DNA from: Agaribacter marinus
Lineage (GTDB): Bacteria; Pseudomonadota; Gammaproteobacteria; Enterobacterales; Alteromonadaceae
Reading direction: 5' to 3'
Assembly: GCF_030160655.1 (NCBI RefSeq)
Contig: NZ_BSOT01000005.1
Location: 2,047,788-2,111,787 of the forward strand
Length of the DNA: 64,000 bases
This document shows positions 1 to 9,298 of this stretch, in pieces. Every line of letters starts with the position of its first letter. The first letter of the stretch is position 1. A program made the translations under genes and the position numbers. The notes below the pieces were generated by a model. That model worked only from the letters and a program-made list of their open reading frames with translations. It was not told where the DNA came from and did no database searches.

Positions 1-82
1 TAAGCGTAAGAAAGCTGCAGCGAAAAAGCGTCACATGAAAAAATTGGCGCGTGAAAACGCACGTCGCGTAAAGCTTTACTAA
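1..82 (+). CDS. rpsU: 30S ribosomal protein S21, 3' end only
   Basis: The window opens inside this gene. The frame starting at base 2 reads KRKKAAAKKRHMKKLAREN and ends RRVKLY before a TAA at 80-82. This basic tail is typical of S21, a small-subunit protein needed for translation initiation. yqeY, dnaG and rpoD follow, the usual macromolecular synthesis cluster order in Alteromonadales. A strong terminator follows directly, so much rpsU transcription probably stops before yqeY. The 5' part and promoter lie outside the window. Confidence 0.93.
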   Translation, partial: KRKKAAAKKRHMKKLARENARRVKLY

Positions 83-101
83 AGCATTAGCGAAAGTTTT
101 C

Positions 102-130
102 AAAAAAGGCGTCGAATGACGCCTTTTTTT
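102..130 (+). terminator. Rho-independent terminator after rpsU
   Basis: AAAAAAGGCGTC (102-113) pairs with GACGCCTTTTTT (118-129) across a 4-base GAAT loop and ends in a T run. This is a textbook intrinsic terminator 20 bases past the rpsU stop. It would partly separate ribosomal protein output from the dnaG-rpoD genes. Confidence 0.88.
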
Positions 131-156
131 GTGAGCGAAAAAGCTTACAATATAAA
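129..156 (+). promoter_or_regulatory. Candidate sigma-70 promoter for yqeY-dnaG
   Basis: TTGTGA (129-134) and TATAAA (151-156) are 16 bases apart, directly after the rpsU terminator. Predicted transcription would start near 163, about 40 bases before the yqeY ATG. The match was judged by eye only. Confidence 0.45.
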
Positions 157-204
157 ATTCAGCATCAAAAACATATAACTAAAAGCAAGAAAAGGAAGCC
201 AAAT

Positions 205-648
205 ATGTCGTTATTAGAAACCCTTAAGTCAGCGCAAAAAGACGCTATGCGTGCAAAAGATAAGCTCACGCTAGGTACAATTCGTATGGCGCTTGCTGCT
301 GTAAAACAAAAAGAAGTAGACGAACGCGTTGAAGTAACTGAACAAGATGTATTACAAATATTGACAAAAATGGTTAAACAACGTCAAGAAGCGGCAAGTC
401 AATTTGTGCAAGGAGAACGTCAAGACCTAGCAGATAAAGAACACCAAGAAATTGACGTACTAAAACGTTTTTTGCCAGCCCCATTAAGTGAAGACGAAAT
501 TGCCGAGATCATTGAAAAAGCAGTGGCAGATGCCGGCGCAACTAACATCAAAGACATGGGGAAAGTCATGGGAATCGTTCGCCCTCAGGTTCAAGGCAAA
601 GCTGACATGGGCAAGGTAAGTGGATTAATAAAGAGCAAGTTGGCTTAG
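205..648 (+). CDS. yqeY: GatB/YqeY domain protein
   Basis: This 147-residue protein has the YqeY fold throughout: an N-terminal helical region (SLLETLKSAQKDAMRAKD) and a C-terminal part ending GLIKSKLA. YqeY resembles the tRNA-binding tail domain of the GatB amidotransferase subunit, but its own role is unknown. It commonly sits between rpsU and dnaG in gammaproteobacteria. The start is supported by AAGGA at 192-196, eight bases before the ATG. Only 22 bases separate it from dnaG, so the two are probably co-transcribed. Length is normal for the family. Confidence 0.9.
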   Translation: MSLLETLKSAQKDAMRAKDKLTLGTIRMALAAVKQKEVDERVEVTEQDVLQILTKMVKQRQEAASQFVQGERQDLADKEHQEIDVLKRFLPAPLSEDEIAEIIEKAVADAGATNIKDMGKVMGIVRPQVQGKADMGKVSGLIKSKLA

Positions 649-670
649 TGCAAAAACGTATCGCCTAGTT

Positions 671-2443
671 ATGGCAGGTCGTATCCCTCAAGACTTCATA
701 GAAGACATTGTTGCACGTTGCGACATTGTCGACATTATTGATAGTCGCGTAAAACTAAAGAAAGCAGGCAGAAATTATCAGGCCTGCTGCCCTTTTCATA
801 ACGAGAAAACCCCCTCTTTTTCGGTCAGCCAAGAAAAACAGTTTTATTATTGTTTTGGGTGCGGCGCCAAAGGCAACGCCATCGGCTTTTTAATGGAATA
901 CGATCGCTTAGAGTTTGTCGAAGCAATTGAAGAATTAGCAAGTACGTTAGGCTTGCAAGTACCACGAGAAGGTTCAACAGCCAACGCAACACCCACCCGA
1001 AGTAAAAGCGAACGAGAACTTGATTACCAAGTAATGGAAGACGTTTCTCGTTTTTACGAATTTCAATTAAAGCAACACAAGAATAGACAAAAAGTCATCG
1101 ATTACCTCAAAGGCCGTGGTTTATCAGGAGAAATCGTCAAATATTGGGGAATAGGATATGCACCTGATGAATGGGACACTGTATTAGGCCAATTTGGTGA
1201 ATCGACTGCCCGCCAATCCCAATTATTAGCCTTAAAACTGGTCAACGAAAACGACAACAAAAAACGTTATGACTTTTTTAGAAACCGATTGATGTTTCCC
1301 ATCCGCGACAAACGAGGAAGAGTGGTCGCATTCGGTGGCCGAGTCATTGATGATGACGGCCCAAAATATTTAAACTCACCCGAAACACGTATATTTCACA
1401 AAAGTAACGAGTTATACGGTTTATACCAAGCCAGAAAAGAAAACCGCTCACTGGCTAAGCTGCTGGTTGTCGAAGGCTATATGGATGTGGTTGCGCTATC
1501 GCAGTTTGGCATAAACTACGCGGTAGCGGCGCTTGGCACAGCTACAACGCCTGAACATATACAAACAATGTTTAAATCCACACAGGAAGTGGTCTGCTGT
1601 TATGACGGAGACAGAGCGGGTCGAGACGCCGCATGGCGTGCCTTAGAAAACGCCCTACCCTATCTAAAAGATGGCGTAATAATGAAGTTTTTATTTTTAC
1701 CCGACGGCGAAGACCCCGACACCATGGTAAGACAAGAGGGCAAAGAAAATTTTGAAGAGCGCCTTAATGGCGCGATGCCTTTGTCTCAATTTTTCTTCTC
1801 GACAATGCGCGAAAAGCACAGTTTAACAAGTATCGAAGGTAAAGCCGCCTTAAAAGCTGATGCAATGCCCTTGATAAATAAAATTATTGGTGAAAACCAA
1901 AAAGATATGATGCTTGCCGAGCTAAACAAACTGTGTGGCGACGGGCATAGTTTTACCACGCAGTTAGACATAAAAAAGGCGAAACAATACGCAAAGCCTA
2001 AAGATAAAACGTTTCAAAAGGTGACGGTAAAACAATCACCGGTTAGACTAATGATGAGGTTGTTGCTTGATACCCCAATCCTCGCGACAAATCACCCACA
2101 GGTCAAAATCCAAGCATTCATGAATGCTGATATTCCAGGTATCCAAGTGCTAGGCGATTTACATCAATATTGTGTTGAACACCCATCGGCTAATACCGGC
2201 AGTATTTTAGAGGCATTTAGACAACACCCTAACATTCAGCATTTAGCTAAATTACTTGCCACGGAATTACATGAAGGGACTGACGTAAATAAAGAATATG
2301 TCGCATGTTTTAAAACGCTACTAAAACAGTATTTTGATGCGCGATTAAATGCGCTTCAGTATATGGCAACATCGCCGCAGGGTTTAAGCCCTGAACAAGA
2401 AAAAGAACTCAATTTTTTAATCACTAAAAAATCAGCCATGTAA
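671..2443 (+). CDS. dnaG: DNA primase
   Basis: DnaG makes the RNA primers for chromosome replication at the fork. The 590-residue protein (E. coli 581) has the full domain order. A CHC2 zinc finger has Cys40, His43, Cys61 and Cys64. A TOPRIM catalytic core follows, with VEGYMD near residue 266 and the metal-binding DGD of CYDGDRAGRDAA near 310. The C-terminal region, about residues 430-590, is the divergent helicase-interacting part. It lies 22 bases after yqeY and 279 bases before rpoD, the conserved arrangement. Nothing unusual was seen. Confidence 0.97.
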   Translation: MAGRIPQDFIEDIVARCDIVDIIDSRVKLKKAGRNYQACCPFHNEKTPSFSVSQEKQFYYCFGCGAKGNAIGFLMEYDRLEFVEAIEELASTLGLQVPREGSTANATPTRSKSERELDYQVMEDVSRFYEFQLKQHKNRQKVIDYLKGRGLSGEIVKYWGIGYAPDEWDTVLGQFGESTARQSQLLALKLVNENDNKKRYDFFRNRLMFPIRDKRGRVVAFGGRVIDDDGPKYLNSPETRIFHKSNELYGLYQARKENRSLAKLLVVEGYMDVVALSQFGINYAVAALGTATTPEHIQTMFKSTQEVVCCYDGDRAGRDAAWRALENALPYLKDGVIMKFLFLPDGEDPDTMVRQEGKENFEERLNGAMPLSQFFFSTMREKHSLTSIEGKAALKADAMPLINKIIGENQKDMMLAELNKLCGDGHSFTTQLDIKKAKQYAKPKDKTFQKVTVKQSPVRLMMRLLLDTPILATNHPQVKIQAFMNADIPGIQVLGDLHQYCVEHPSANTGSILEAFRQHPNIQHLAKLLATELHEGTDVNKEYVACFKTLLKQYFDARLNALQYMATSPQGLSPEQEKELNFLITKKSAM

Positions 2444-2567
2444 CAACTTGCTATGCGATATTGGTTCAGTATTACGTAAAATTAAGGGGCGCTAATTATC
2501 CATTATTACGCATCTAAATTACTTTCAACAAATCCAAACCCCCTTTGTTTCACGTACAGATTTTAAG

Positions 2568-2598
2568 TTGGAATTTTAAGCGAAAAACATGCTATACT
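2568..2598 (+). promoter_or_regulatory. Candidate extended -10 promoter for rpoD
   Basis: TATACT at 2593-2598 is preceded by TG at 2590-2591, an extended -10 (TGnTATACT). A weak -35, TTGGAA, lies at 2568-2573 with a long 19-base spacer that the extended -10 could tolerate. The site is in the dnaG-rpoD spacer, about 125 bases before the rpoD GTG, leaving a leader of roughly 120 bases. It would give rpoD its own promoter. Confidence 0.5.
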
Positions 2599-2722
2599 AG
2601 GTGATTCGCTGCAAAGTGGTACGACAAGTAAGTATGGCCAATATTAGTTGGCATATTTATCTTCAATATAGAGGCTTCTGTGATTGTTTTATTTCAATCG
2701 CAACTAACGTGTAAGGTATATT

Positions 2723-4552
2723 GTGCAAAGTAAGCAATCCCAGATTAAACTCCTGATTGCCAAAGGCAAAGAGCAAGGATATTTAACATTTGCTGAGGTA
2801 AACGATCACTTACCTGCAGATATCGTTGATTCAGACCAAATCGAAGATATCATCCGCATGATCAATGATATGGGAATTCAGGTATTCGAATCTGCTCCTG
2901 ATTCCGATGAGCTCTTGATGCAAGAGACCACCACAGATGAAGAAGTAGCTGAAGCGGCTGCTCAAGCACTTGCTACGGTTGAAAGTGAAATCGGTCGAAC
3001 AACTGACCCCGTGCGTATGTACATGCGCGAAATGGGTACTGTAGAGCTTTTAACACGTGAAGGCGAGATTGAAATTGCTAAGCGCATCGAAGATGGCATT
3101 AATCAAGTGCAATGTTCTGTTGCTGAATACCCCGAAGCAATTACCTACCTACTAGACCAATGGGATTTATACGAAGCAGAAGAAATACGCCTAAGCGATA
3201 TTATTTTAGGCTTTGTCGATCCTAACGAAGAAGATGTTGCCCCTACCGCTACTCACATTGGTTCTGAATTGTCTGAAGAAGAATTAGACGACGAAGATGA
3301 TGATGACGATGATGATGACGAAGACGAGGAAGATGACAACAGCATCGATCCTGAGTTGGCGAGAGAGAAGTTTTCTGCACTGCGTGACCAATACTCAAAA
3401 GCACGAGATGTTATTGAGAACAAAGGTCGTGCACACAAAGATGCTAAAGAACAAATTGCCGCATTAAGTGAAGTATTTAAAGAGTTTAGGTTAGTACCTA
3501 AGCAATTTGATCGCATGGTTAGAAACATGCGCGAAATGATGGATCGTGTACGTATTCAAGAACGTTTGGTAATGAAGTTTTGTGTCATAAAAGCCAAAAT
3601 GCCAAAGAAAGATTTCATTCGCATGTTTGCTGGCAACGAAACAACCACTGATTGGTTAAAAGAAGCATTAGCTGGTGACGCGATATATGTGCCGAAACTA
3701 CAGATCTTCAGAGAAGAAATAGAACGTTGCGTTAGCAAAATGAACGCTGTTGAGCAAGAAACCGGCTTAACAATACTCGACATCAAAGACATTAACCGTC
3801 GTATGTCGATTGGCGAAGCTAAAGCACGCCGTGCGAAAAAAGAAATGGTAGAAGCCAACTTACGTTTGGTTATCTCAATTGCGAAAAAATACACTAACCG
3901 TGGCCTTCAGTTCTTGGATCTTATCCAAGAAGGTAATATTGGTTTGATGAAAGCAGTAGATAAATTTGAGTATCGTCGTGGTTATAAGTTCTCAACTTAT
4001 GCAACATGGTGGATACGCCAAGCAATTACTCGCTCTATTGCAGACCAAGCACGTACTATTCGTATTCCGGTGCATATGATTGAGACCATCAATAAACTTA
4101 ATCGTATTTCGCGCCAAATGCTGCAAGAAATGGGGCGTGAACCCACCCCAGAAGAATTGTCGGAGCGCATGCTAATGCCTGAAGACAAGATTCGCAAAGT
4201 CCTTAAAATTGCTAAAGAGCCAATTTCGATGGAAACACCTATTGGCGATGATGAAGATTCGCATCTTGGTGACTTTATTGAAGATACAACGATTACACAG
4301 CCACTTGACAACGCGACAGGCAACAGTCTGAAAAATGCCACTCAAGAAGTTCTTGCAGGCCTTACTGCAAGAGAGGCTAAAGTACTGCGTATGCGCTTTG
4401 GTATCGACATGAACACCGACCATACGCTTGAAGAAGTAGGCAAGCAATTTGATGTAACGCGCGAACGTATACGTCAGATTGAAGCAAAAGCACTACGTAA
4501 ATTACGTCACCCGAGCCGCTCAGAGCAACTTAAGAGTTTCTTGGACGAATAA
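2723..4552 (+). CDS. rpoD: RNA polymerase primary sigma factor (sigma-70)
   Basis: This 609-residue housekeeping sigma factor directs RNA polymerase to most promoters. Region 1.1 is at the N terminus ([18 protein letters not shown]). Region 1.2 follows near residue 96 ([21 protein letters not shown]). A very acidic stretch of Asp and Glu near 180-205 lies in the non-conserved region. Region 2.4 ([11 protein letters not shown]) is near 424 and the region 4.2 helix-turn-helix ([18 protein letters not shown]) near 577. The start is GTG, chosen because it aligns with the family N terminus. A terminator follows and the next gene converges. Confidence 0.97.
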   Translation: MQSKQSQIKLLIAKGKEQGYLTFAEVNDHLPADIVDSDQIEDIIRMINDMGIQVFESAPDSDELLMQETTTDEEVAEAAAQALATVESEIGRTTDPVRMYMREMGTVELLTREGEIEIAKRIEDGINQVQCSVAEYPEAITYLLDQWDLYEAEEIRLSDIILGFVDPNEEDVAPTATHIGSELSEEELDDEDDDDDDDDEDEEDDNSIDPELAREKFSALRDQYSKARDVIENKGRAHKDAKEQIAALSEVFKEFRLVPKQFDRMVRNMREMMDRVRIQERLVMKFCVIKAKMPKKDFIRMFAGNETTTDWLKEALAGDAIYVPKLQIFREEIERCVSKMNAVEQETGLTILDIKDINRRMSIGEAKARRAKKEMVEANLRLVISIAKKYTNRGLQFLDLIQEGNIGLMKAVDKFEYRRGYKFSTYATWWIRQAITRSIADQARTIRIPVHMIETINKLNRISRQMLQEMGREPTPEELSERMLMPEDKIRKVLKIAKEPISMETPIGDDEDSHLGDFIEDTTITQPLDNATGNSLKNATQEVLAGLTAREAKVLRMRFGIDMNTDHTLEEVGKQFDVTRERIRQIEAKALRKLRHPSRSEQLKSFLDE

Positions 4553-4570
4553 AAAGCGTTTGTAAGAATG

Positions 4571-4606
4571 AAAAAGCGTTGGGCTCGAAATCCAGCGCTT
4601 TTTTTA
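4571..4606 (+). terminator. Terminator after rpoD
   Basis: AAAAAGCGTTGG (4571-4582) pairs, with one mismatch, with CCAGCGCTTTTTT (4592-4604), followed by more T. It lies between rpoD and the convergent DUF1501 gene. The A-rich left arm means it could also work weakly in the other direction. Confidence 0.75.
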
Positions 4607-4633
4607 TTTTCAGCGCTTAACTAACATTTACGA

Positions 4634-6040
4634 CTACGCAAGAATTTTAGTTGCTACGTGACCATGCACATCGGTCAATCTAAAATCTCTACCTTGACTT
4701 CGATAAGTTAGCCTGGCGTGATCTATGCCAAGTAGATAGAGCAATGTTGCATGTAAATCGTGCACGTGCATTTGCTTATCCACAACCGAGTACCCCAAAT
4801 CATCTGACTTACCGTAAACCATTCCCGGTTTAATTCCTCCGCCAGCCATCCACATTGAAAAACAATTAATATGGTGATCTCGACCTGATCCCTGAGACAT
4901 GGGCGTGCGGCCAAACTCCCCTCCCCATATCACTAGCGTATCTTCCAATAAGCCCCGCTGTTCTAGATCTAGCACCAGCGCCGCTGACGCCTGATCTACT
5001 GTTTTACATATATTAGGAAGTTGCCCATCAATATTACTGTGGTGATCCCAACCTCGATGATATAACTGAATAAAACGAGAACCGCCTTCAACCATCTTTC
5101 TTGCCAACAAACAGTTACGAGCAAAACTGTCGTTGCCCTTACCTATTCCATACATGTCTTTAATATAGTCTGGTTCATCATCAATATTCGCTAATTGGGG
5201 TAGACTCTTTTGCATTTTAAACGCCATTTCATATTGCAAGCTACGAGTCAATTCCTCTGGATCACGCAACCTTTCTGACGATATCTTATTCATTTGTTTA
5301 ATGTACTCTACCACTTGTTGCTGGTGTTCTCTTGCAGTACCAGGGTTTTGTAGATAATGAACAGGCACCGCACCAGATTGAAATTCTATGCCTTGAAAAC
5401 GACTAGGTAAAAAGCCTGAATGCCATTGACTTGCCGCGAGAGGTTGCGGACTGCCAGCTAACTCTTTAGATACCATGACGACATAGGGAGGTAAATCATG
5501 AGCATCCGCACCTAAGGCGTAATCGACCCAAGAACCAACGCAGGGACGTCCAGCGACTCCATGCCCTGTATTCATAAAGTTGTGCGCGGTTGCATGATTG
5601 ATTTGTTCTGTCTTCATTGAGTTAATTAAGCACATTTTATCTGCTAAATTTTCGCCAATATTAGGCAACAAGCTAGACATGTTAAGGCCCGATTGCCCAT
5701 AACGCTTATATTCAAAACTAGGAGCGCGAACTTTCAGCTCTTTCCCCTGTAGCTGAGCCAGTTGTTGACCTTTAGTAAGAGATTCAGGCATCGCCGTGTC
5801 ATGATATTTTATTAAATCAGGCTTAAAATCAAATAAATCAACATGGGATGGTCCGCCTGCCATATACAACCAAATCACCCGTTTGGCTCGCGGCGTTGCA
5901 TGATATTGTGGTAAAGCGCCAAGCCACTTACCTTGGTTTAAATTAATGTTAGCTAAAGCAGGAAGAACGGATGTCATTCCTATACCAGTTGCCGCGCTTG
6001 CAGCTGAAAATTTTAAAAAACTTCGACGTGAAATTTGCAT
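4634..6040 (-). CDS. DUF1501 Tat-exported protein
   Basis: The 468-residue protein starts with a twin-arginine signal, SRRSFLKFSAA at residues 4-14, so it is probably folded in the cytoplasm and exported by Tat. The rest is DUF1501, an alkaline phosphatase/sulfatase-like fold. Visible pieces are WLYMAGGPSHVDLFD near residue 57, a His-rich segment with HRGWDHHSNID, and the late motif WGGEFGRTPM. The family has no established reaction. DUF1501 proteins are usually encoded next to PSCyt/DUF1549/DUF1553 cytochromes, as here, with 9 bases between genes. They are abundant in Planctomycetes and Verrucomicrobia and unusual in a gammaproteobacterium, which suggests transfer. Confidence 0.88.
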   Translation of the reverse strand: MQISRRSFLKFSAASAATGIGMTSVLPALANINLNQGKWLGALPQYHATPRAKRVIWLYMAGGPSHVDLFDFKPDLIKYHDTAMPESLTKGQQLAQLQGKELKVRAPSFEYKRYGQSGLNMSSLLPNIGENLADKMCLINSMKTEQINHATAHNFMNTGHGVAGRPCVGSWVDYALGADAHDLPPYVVMVSKELAGSPQPLAASQWHSGFLPSRFQGIEFQSGAVPVHYLQNPGTAREHQQQVVEYIKQMNKISSERLRDPEELTRSLQYEMAFKMQKSLPQLANIDDEPDYIKDMYGIGKGNDSFARNCLLARKMVEGGSRFIQLYHRGWDHHSNIDGQLPNICKTVDQASAALVLDLEQRGLLEDTLVIWGGEFGRTPMSQGSGRDHHINCFSMWMAGGGIKPGMVYGKSDDLGYSVVDKQMHVHDLHATLLYLLGIDHARLTYRSQGRDFRLTDVHGHVATKILA

Positions 6041-6049
6041 TCTCTTCTC

Positions 6050-9000
6050 CTACAACCGCGTCACAGTTTCGTGCAGATTTAAAATAATTCTGGCAATACT
6101 CGTCCATGCAGCTAATTCATATTTATCTAAATGTGTTGGTGGTATTTGATTCCCTTTCGCTAGTAATGCATCGGCGTCACTTTCGTTCTCTCGAAAATAA
6201 CGTAAATTAGTAGTATATGCCTGAACCAATGTATCTAACTCTTGTTGTGACGCCGTTGGCCGCGCTAACGCAATCTCTAAGGCCCAATCAACTTTTTCTT
6301 CCGTGCTTCCAGAATGCTGCAAGATACTACTACCAAATACACGAGCCGCCTCTACAAAACTAGGGTCATTCAGCAGAGTTAAGGCCTGCAACGGCGTATT
6401 TGAGACCACTCGTTGGGCAAGTCCTTCGCTACGTGCGGGAGCGTCAAAAGTATGCATCATTGGATGTAATCGAGTGCGTTGCCAAAATGTGTAAAGACCT
6501 CTTCTATACTGATTATCATCCCTTTCCGCACGCCAATAACGCTTAGGAAACTCTAGGTCGGATAAATAACCCTCAGGTTGATAGGGCCTTACACTCGCAC
6601 CGCCAACTTGCCTATTGAGTAAATTTGCAATGGCTAACACATTGTCGCGAATAACTTCCGCAGGTAAGCGCACTTGCGCTTGTCGCGCATAGTAGCGATT
6701 AAGAACGTCCTTTTCGCGCACGCCTTCGGTTACTGCTGAAGACTGCCGATAAGTCGCAGATGACACCATTAGCCGCACAATATGTTTTACATCCCACCCT
6801 GACTCTATAAACTCTACGGCAAGCCAATCTAATAAATCCGGATGAGTTGGCCACTCTCCTTGTGAGCCTAAGTCATCTAGCACTTTTGATAAACCAATAC
6901 CAAAAAACGTTTTCCATAGTCGATTCACCATCACTCTAGCGGTTAGCGGGTTTTCAGGACTAATTAACCAATTAGCTAAGTCAAGGCGATTGACAGGGCG
7001 ATCTTTAATCTCAAGTTCTCCTAAAAACGCAGGTATCGCTGGAGTTACCAGTTCGCCACTCTCGTCCATCCAATCACCTCTAGGTAACACTCGAACCTCT
7101 CTTGGTTTTTCACGTGTCTTTGTTACCCACGTACGAGGATATTCTTTCCCAAAGAGCATTAGCTTAATATCCGATTGCATAATATTACGTTCTACCGCCA
7201 CTGCCTCAGGGCTAAACAAATTGTAATATTTGTTTAAGAACTCTTTTTCTAAAGCACTGTGGTCTTGCTGTTTCACTAAGTTAATAACATCATCAGGCAG
7301 AGGCCCTAATTCACTTACATCGGTAACCTTGATTTGCGTAGACGGAAGAATCGTAGGTCCCATATTGTCTAAACCAAATCGCCAAGCTAGCTCTAACTCA
7401 AGCAAAAAGGTATCGCCATCTTGCCAATCTAGGGGCTTTTCTAAGAATAATATGAGATTCTTGCCAGTTAGCCCTTCACGATTACCTATTGCAAAGTCAT
7501 GATTATAGTTAACCTCTAACTTTGCTCGAGGAATAGAGTAATAACCAAAATCTACAGGTTTAAGACTGTGACCTAATACATGATATTCCACTTGAGTCTG
7601 CGTGCGCGTGCCATCAGGACGAATAATTGCAGCAGTCACGTTTTTAATAGAAAACGGGACCCCCTTGGCTTTGCGATCATTTGTTGGGTCATCTTCCAAG
7701 CTCAGAAAATCTAACTTTAGCGCCCGTATCTTGTTTGGGAAGTTGCCTTCCCCCTGAATCAAATACCGTTCAGGTCTTTCAGTCTTTATCCACTTACTTT
7801 TTATCGTATCTCGTTCAATGACCGCGCTATCTTGCGAGGTTTCAATATTCCTTAAATTCATTACATGCCAAACTGATTTGCCACTAGCTGCCTGTTGGCG
7901 AGCACCCTCTAACCAACGATTGTAGCCGTCTAACGGCTTTTCAATAACTGCATTTGATAGAGAGCTAAAGGGCAAAAGTGAGCTATTTAATACGTGCGGC
8001 TCATGCCCCTTGCTTTGCGTCGGTTTACCTGTTTTTGCAACGCGTTTACTCGCGTAGTCGTTGTATTCATTAAAAAGGTTATTAAATGTCTCCCGTTCTT
8101 GTTCAGAGCCTACAAATTCGATTGGAAACTTCTTAAAAATATTACTACCAACGCGTGAGCTTCCCCAAAAACCCTTTTCCTTGATATCGGAGAAGAACGC
8201 ACCAAGGCTATATATATCTTTAGCTGAATATGGGTCAAACTTATGATCATGGCACACCGCACAACCTGTAGTACTCCCTAACCAAGTAGTTCCGATATTT
8301 GTCACTCTATCGACCATCGACCTAACTAAGTACTCTTTATCTTGAGCACCACCTTCTTGTGTAATATTGATTAACATATTATATGTTGAAGCTGTGAGCC
8401 CCTTAAAACCTGTTTCTGGCATCAAGTCGCCGGCAATTTGCTCCCTTGTAAACTCAGAAAACGGCATGTTTTCATTAAACGCATTAATCACATAATCTCG
8501 ATATGGCCATACTTCTCGTTCGTTGTCTCCGTGGTAGCCCCAAGTGTCTGCATAACGAACAACGTCCAGCCAATCTATTGCCATGCGCTCGCCAAAATGC
8601 TTTGAATCAAGGAACTTGTTTACAAGCGACTCATAAGCGTCAGGCTGATTGTTATTTACAAATTCAGTAATATCCTCTCGACTAGGAGGAAGCCCCAACA
8701 AATCTAGACTCAGTCGTCGAATTAAAGTCCGCTTGTCTGCTTCAACTGATGCCACTAAACCTTGCGTTCGGTGCTTTCTTGCAACAAAACGGTCTATGGC
8801 GTTTTTTGCCCAACCTTGGCCGTCGTTTGGGACATCGACTCTTTTTGGCACATTGTAAGACCAATGTTTTTCATACTCTGCACCTTGTCCTATCCACCGT
8901 TTGATCAACAATATCTCTTTAGCTGAGAGTGTTTTCTCTGTCGATTTCGGCGGCATACGGTCAGCTATATTTGGGTGCGCCATTCGCTTCAATATTTCGC

Positions 9001-9298
9001 TGGCTTCTGGATTACCTGGGACTATAGCTGTAAACCCGTCAGATCTTGGCGTCGTCGCATCTACATAGTTTGCAAAACTTAAATCAGCTTTACGGTTCGT
9101 TTTGTCGTTACCATGGCAGGCAAAACAGTTATTCGAAAGAATCGGCCGGATATGACGATTGAAGCTAACCGTTGCCGGTAAAGAAGATTCATCAAAATTC
9201 TTAATATCGTCGAGCAAGGCGTCATCCGCAGCTTTACCAAATGCCGAATTGACTAAAATAAGTAGTGCGATGGTAAGCGTCAACTGAGTACTTTTCAC
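6050..9298 (-). CDS. PSCyt1/DUF1549/DUF1553 c-type cytochrome protein
   Basis: This 1082-residue exported protein has a signal peptide (residues 1-24), then a PSCyt1 haem domain with CFACH at 58-62 and MPPKS near 115. A DUF1549 (PSCyt2) domain follows with ADTWGYHGDNEREVWPYRD. A second CxxCH (GCAVCHDHKFDP) lies near residue 345. A lectin-like middle region and a C-terminal DUF1553 (PSD1) domain with NRLWKTFFGIGL complete it. This architecture is characteristic of Planctomycetes and its function is not established. The start is GTG, and its first bases overlap the stop of the upstream cytochrome gene (GTGA), implying translational coupling. It probably pairs with the DUF1501 protein in the periplasm or at the surface. 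Confidence 0.88.
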   Translation of the reverse strand: MKSTQLTLTIALLILVNSAFGKAADDALLDDIKNFDESSLPATVSFNRHIRPILSNNCFACHGNDKTNRKADLSFANYVDATTPRSDGFTAIVPGNPEASEILKRMAHPNIADRMPPKSTEKTLSAKEILLIKRWIGQGAEYEKHWSYNVPKRVDVPNDGQGWAKNAIDRFVARKHRTQGLVASVEADKRTLIRRLSLDLLGLPPSREDITEFVNNNQPDAYESLVNKFLDSKHFGERMAIDWLDVVRYADTWGYHGDNEREVWPYRDYVINAFNENMPFSEFTREQIAGDLMPETGFKGLTASTYNMLINITQEGGAQDKEYLVRSMVDRVTNIGTTWLGSTTGCAVCHDHKFDPYSAKDIYSLGAFFSDIKEKGFWGSSRVGSNIFKKFPIEFVGSEQERETFNNLFNEYNDYASKRVAKTGKPTQSKGHEPHVLNSSLLPFSSLSNAVIEKPLDGYNRWLEGARQQAASGKSVWHVMNLRNIETSQDSAVIERDTIKSKWIKTERPERYLIQGEGNFPNKIRALKLDFLSLEDDPTNDRKAKGVPFSIKNVTAAIIRPDGTRTQTQVEYHVLGHSLKPVDFGYYSIPRAKLEVNYNHDFAIGNREGLTGKNLILFLEKPLDWQDGDTFLLELELAWRFGLDNMGPTILPSTQIKVTDVSELGPLPDDVINLVKQQDHSALEKEFLNKYYNLFSPEAVAVERNIMQSDIKLMLFGKEYPRTWVTKTREKPREVRVLPRGDWMDESGELVTPAIPAFLGELEIKDRPVNRLDLANWLISPENPLTARVMVNRLWKTFFGIGLSKVLDDLGSQGEWPTHPDLLDWLAVEFIESGWDVKHIVRLMVSSATYRQSSAVTEGVREKDVLNRYYARQAQVRLPAEVIRDNVLAIANLLNRQVGGASVRPYQPEGYLSDLEFPKRYWRAERDDNQYRRGLYTFWQRTRLHPMMHTFDAPARSEGLAQRVVSNTPLQALTLLNDPSFVEAARVFGSSILQHSGSTEEKVDWALEIALARPTASQQELDTLVQAYTTNLRYFRENESDADALLAKGNQIPPTHLDKYELAAWTSIARIILNLHETVTRL

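Noticed and set aside
3253..3528. A minus-strand frame with a poly-Ser run
   Set aside because: It is the complement of the Asp/Glu-rich segment of rpoD and has no other support.
8061..8246. Plus-strand frames antisense to the 1082-residue cytochrome gene
   Set aside because: Short, no motifs, and opposed to a well-supported coding frame.
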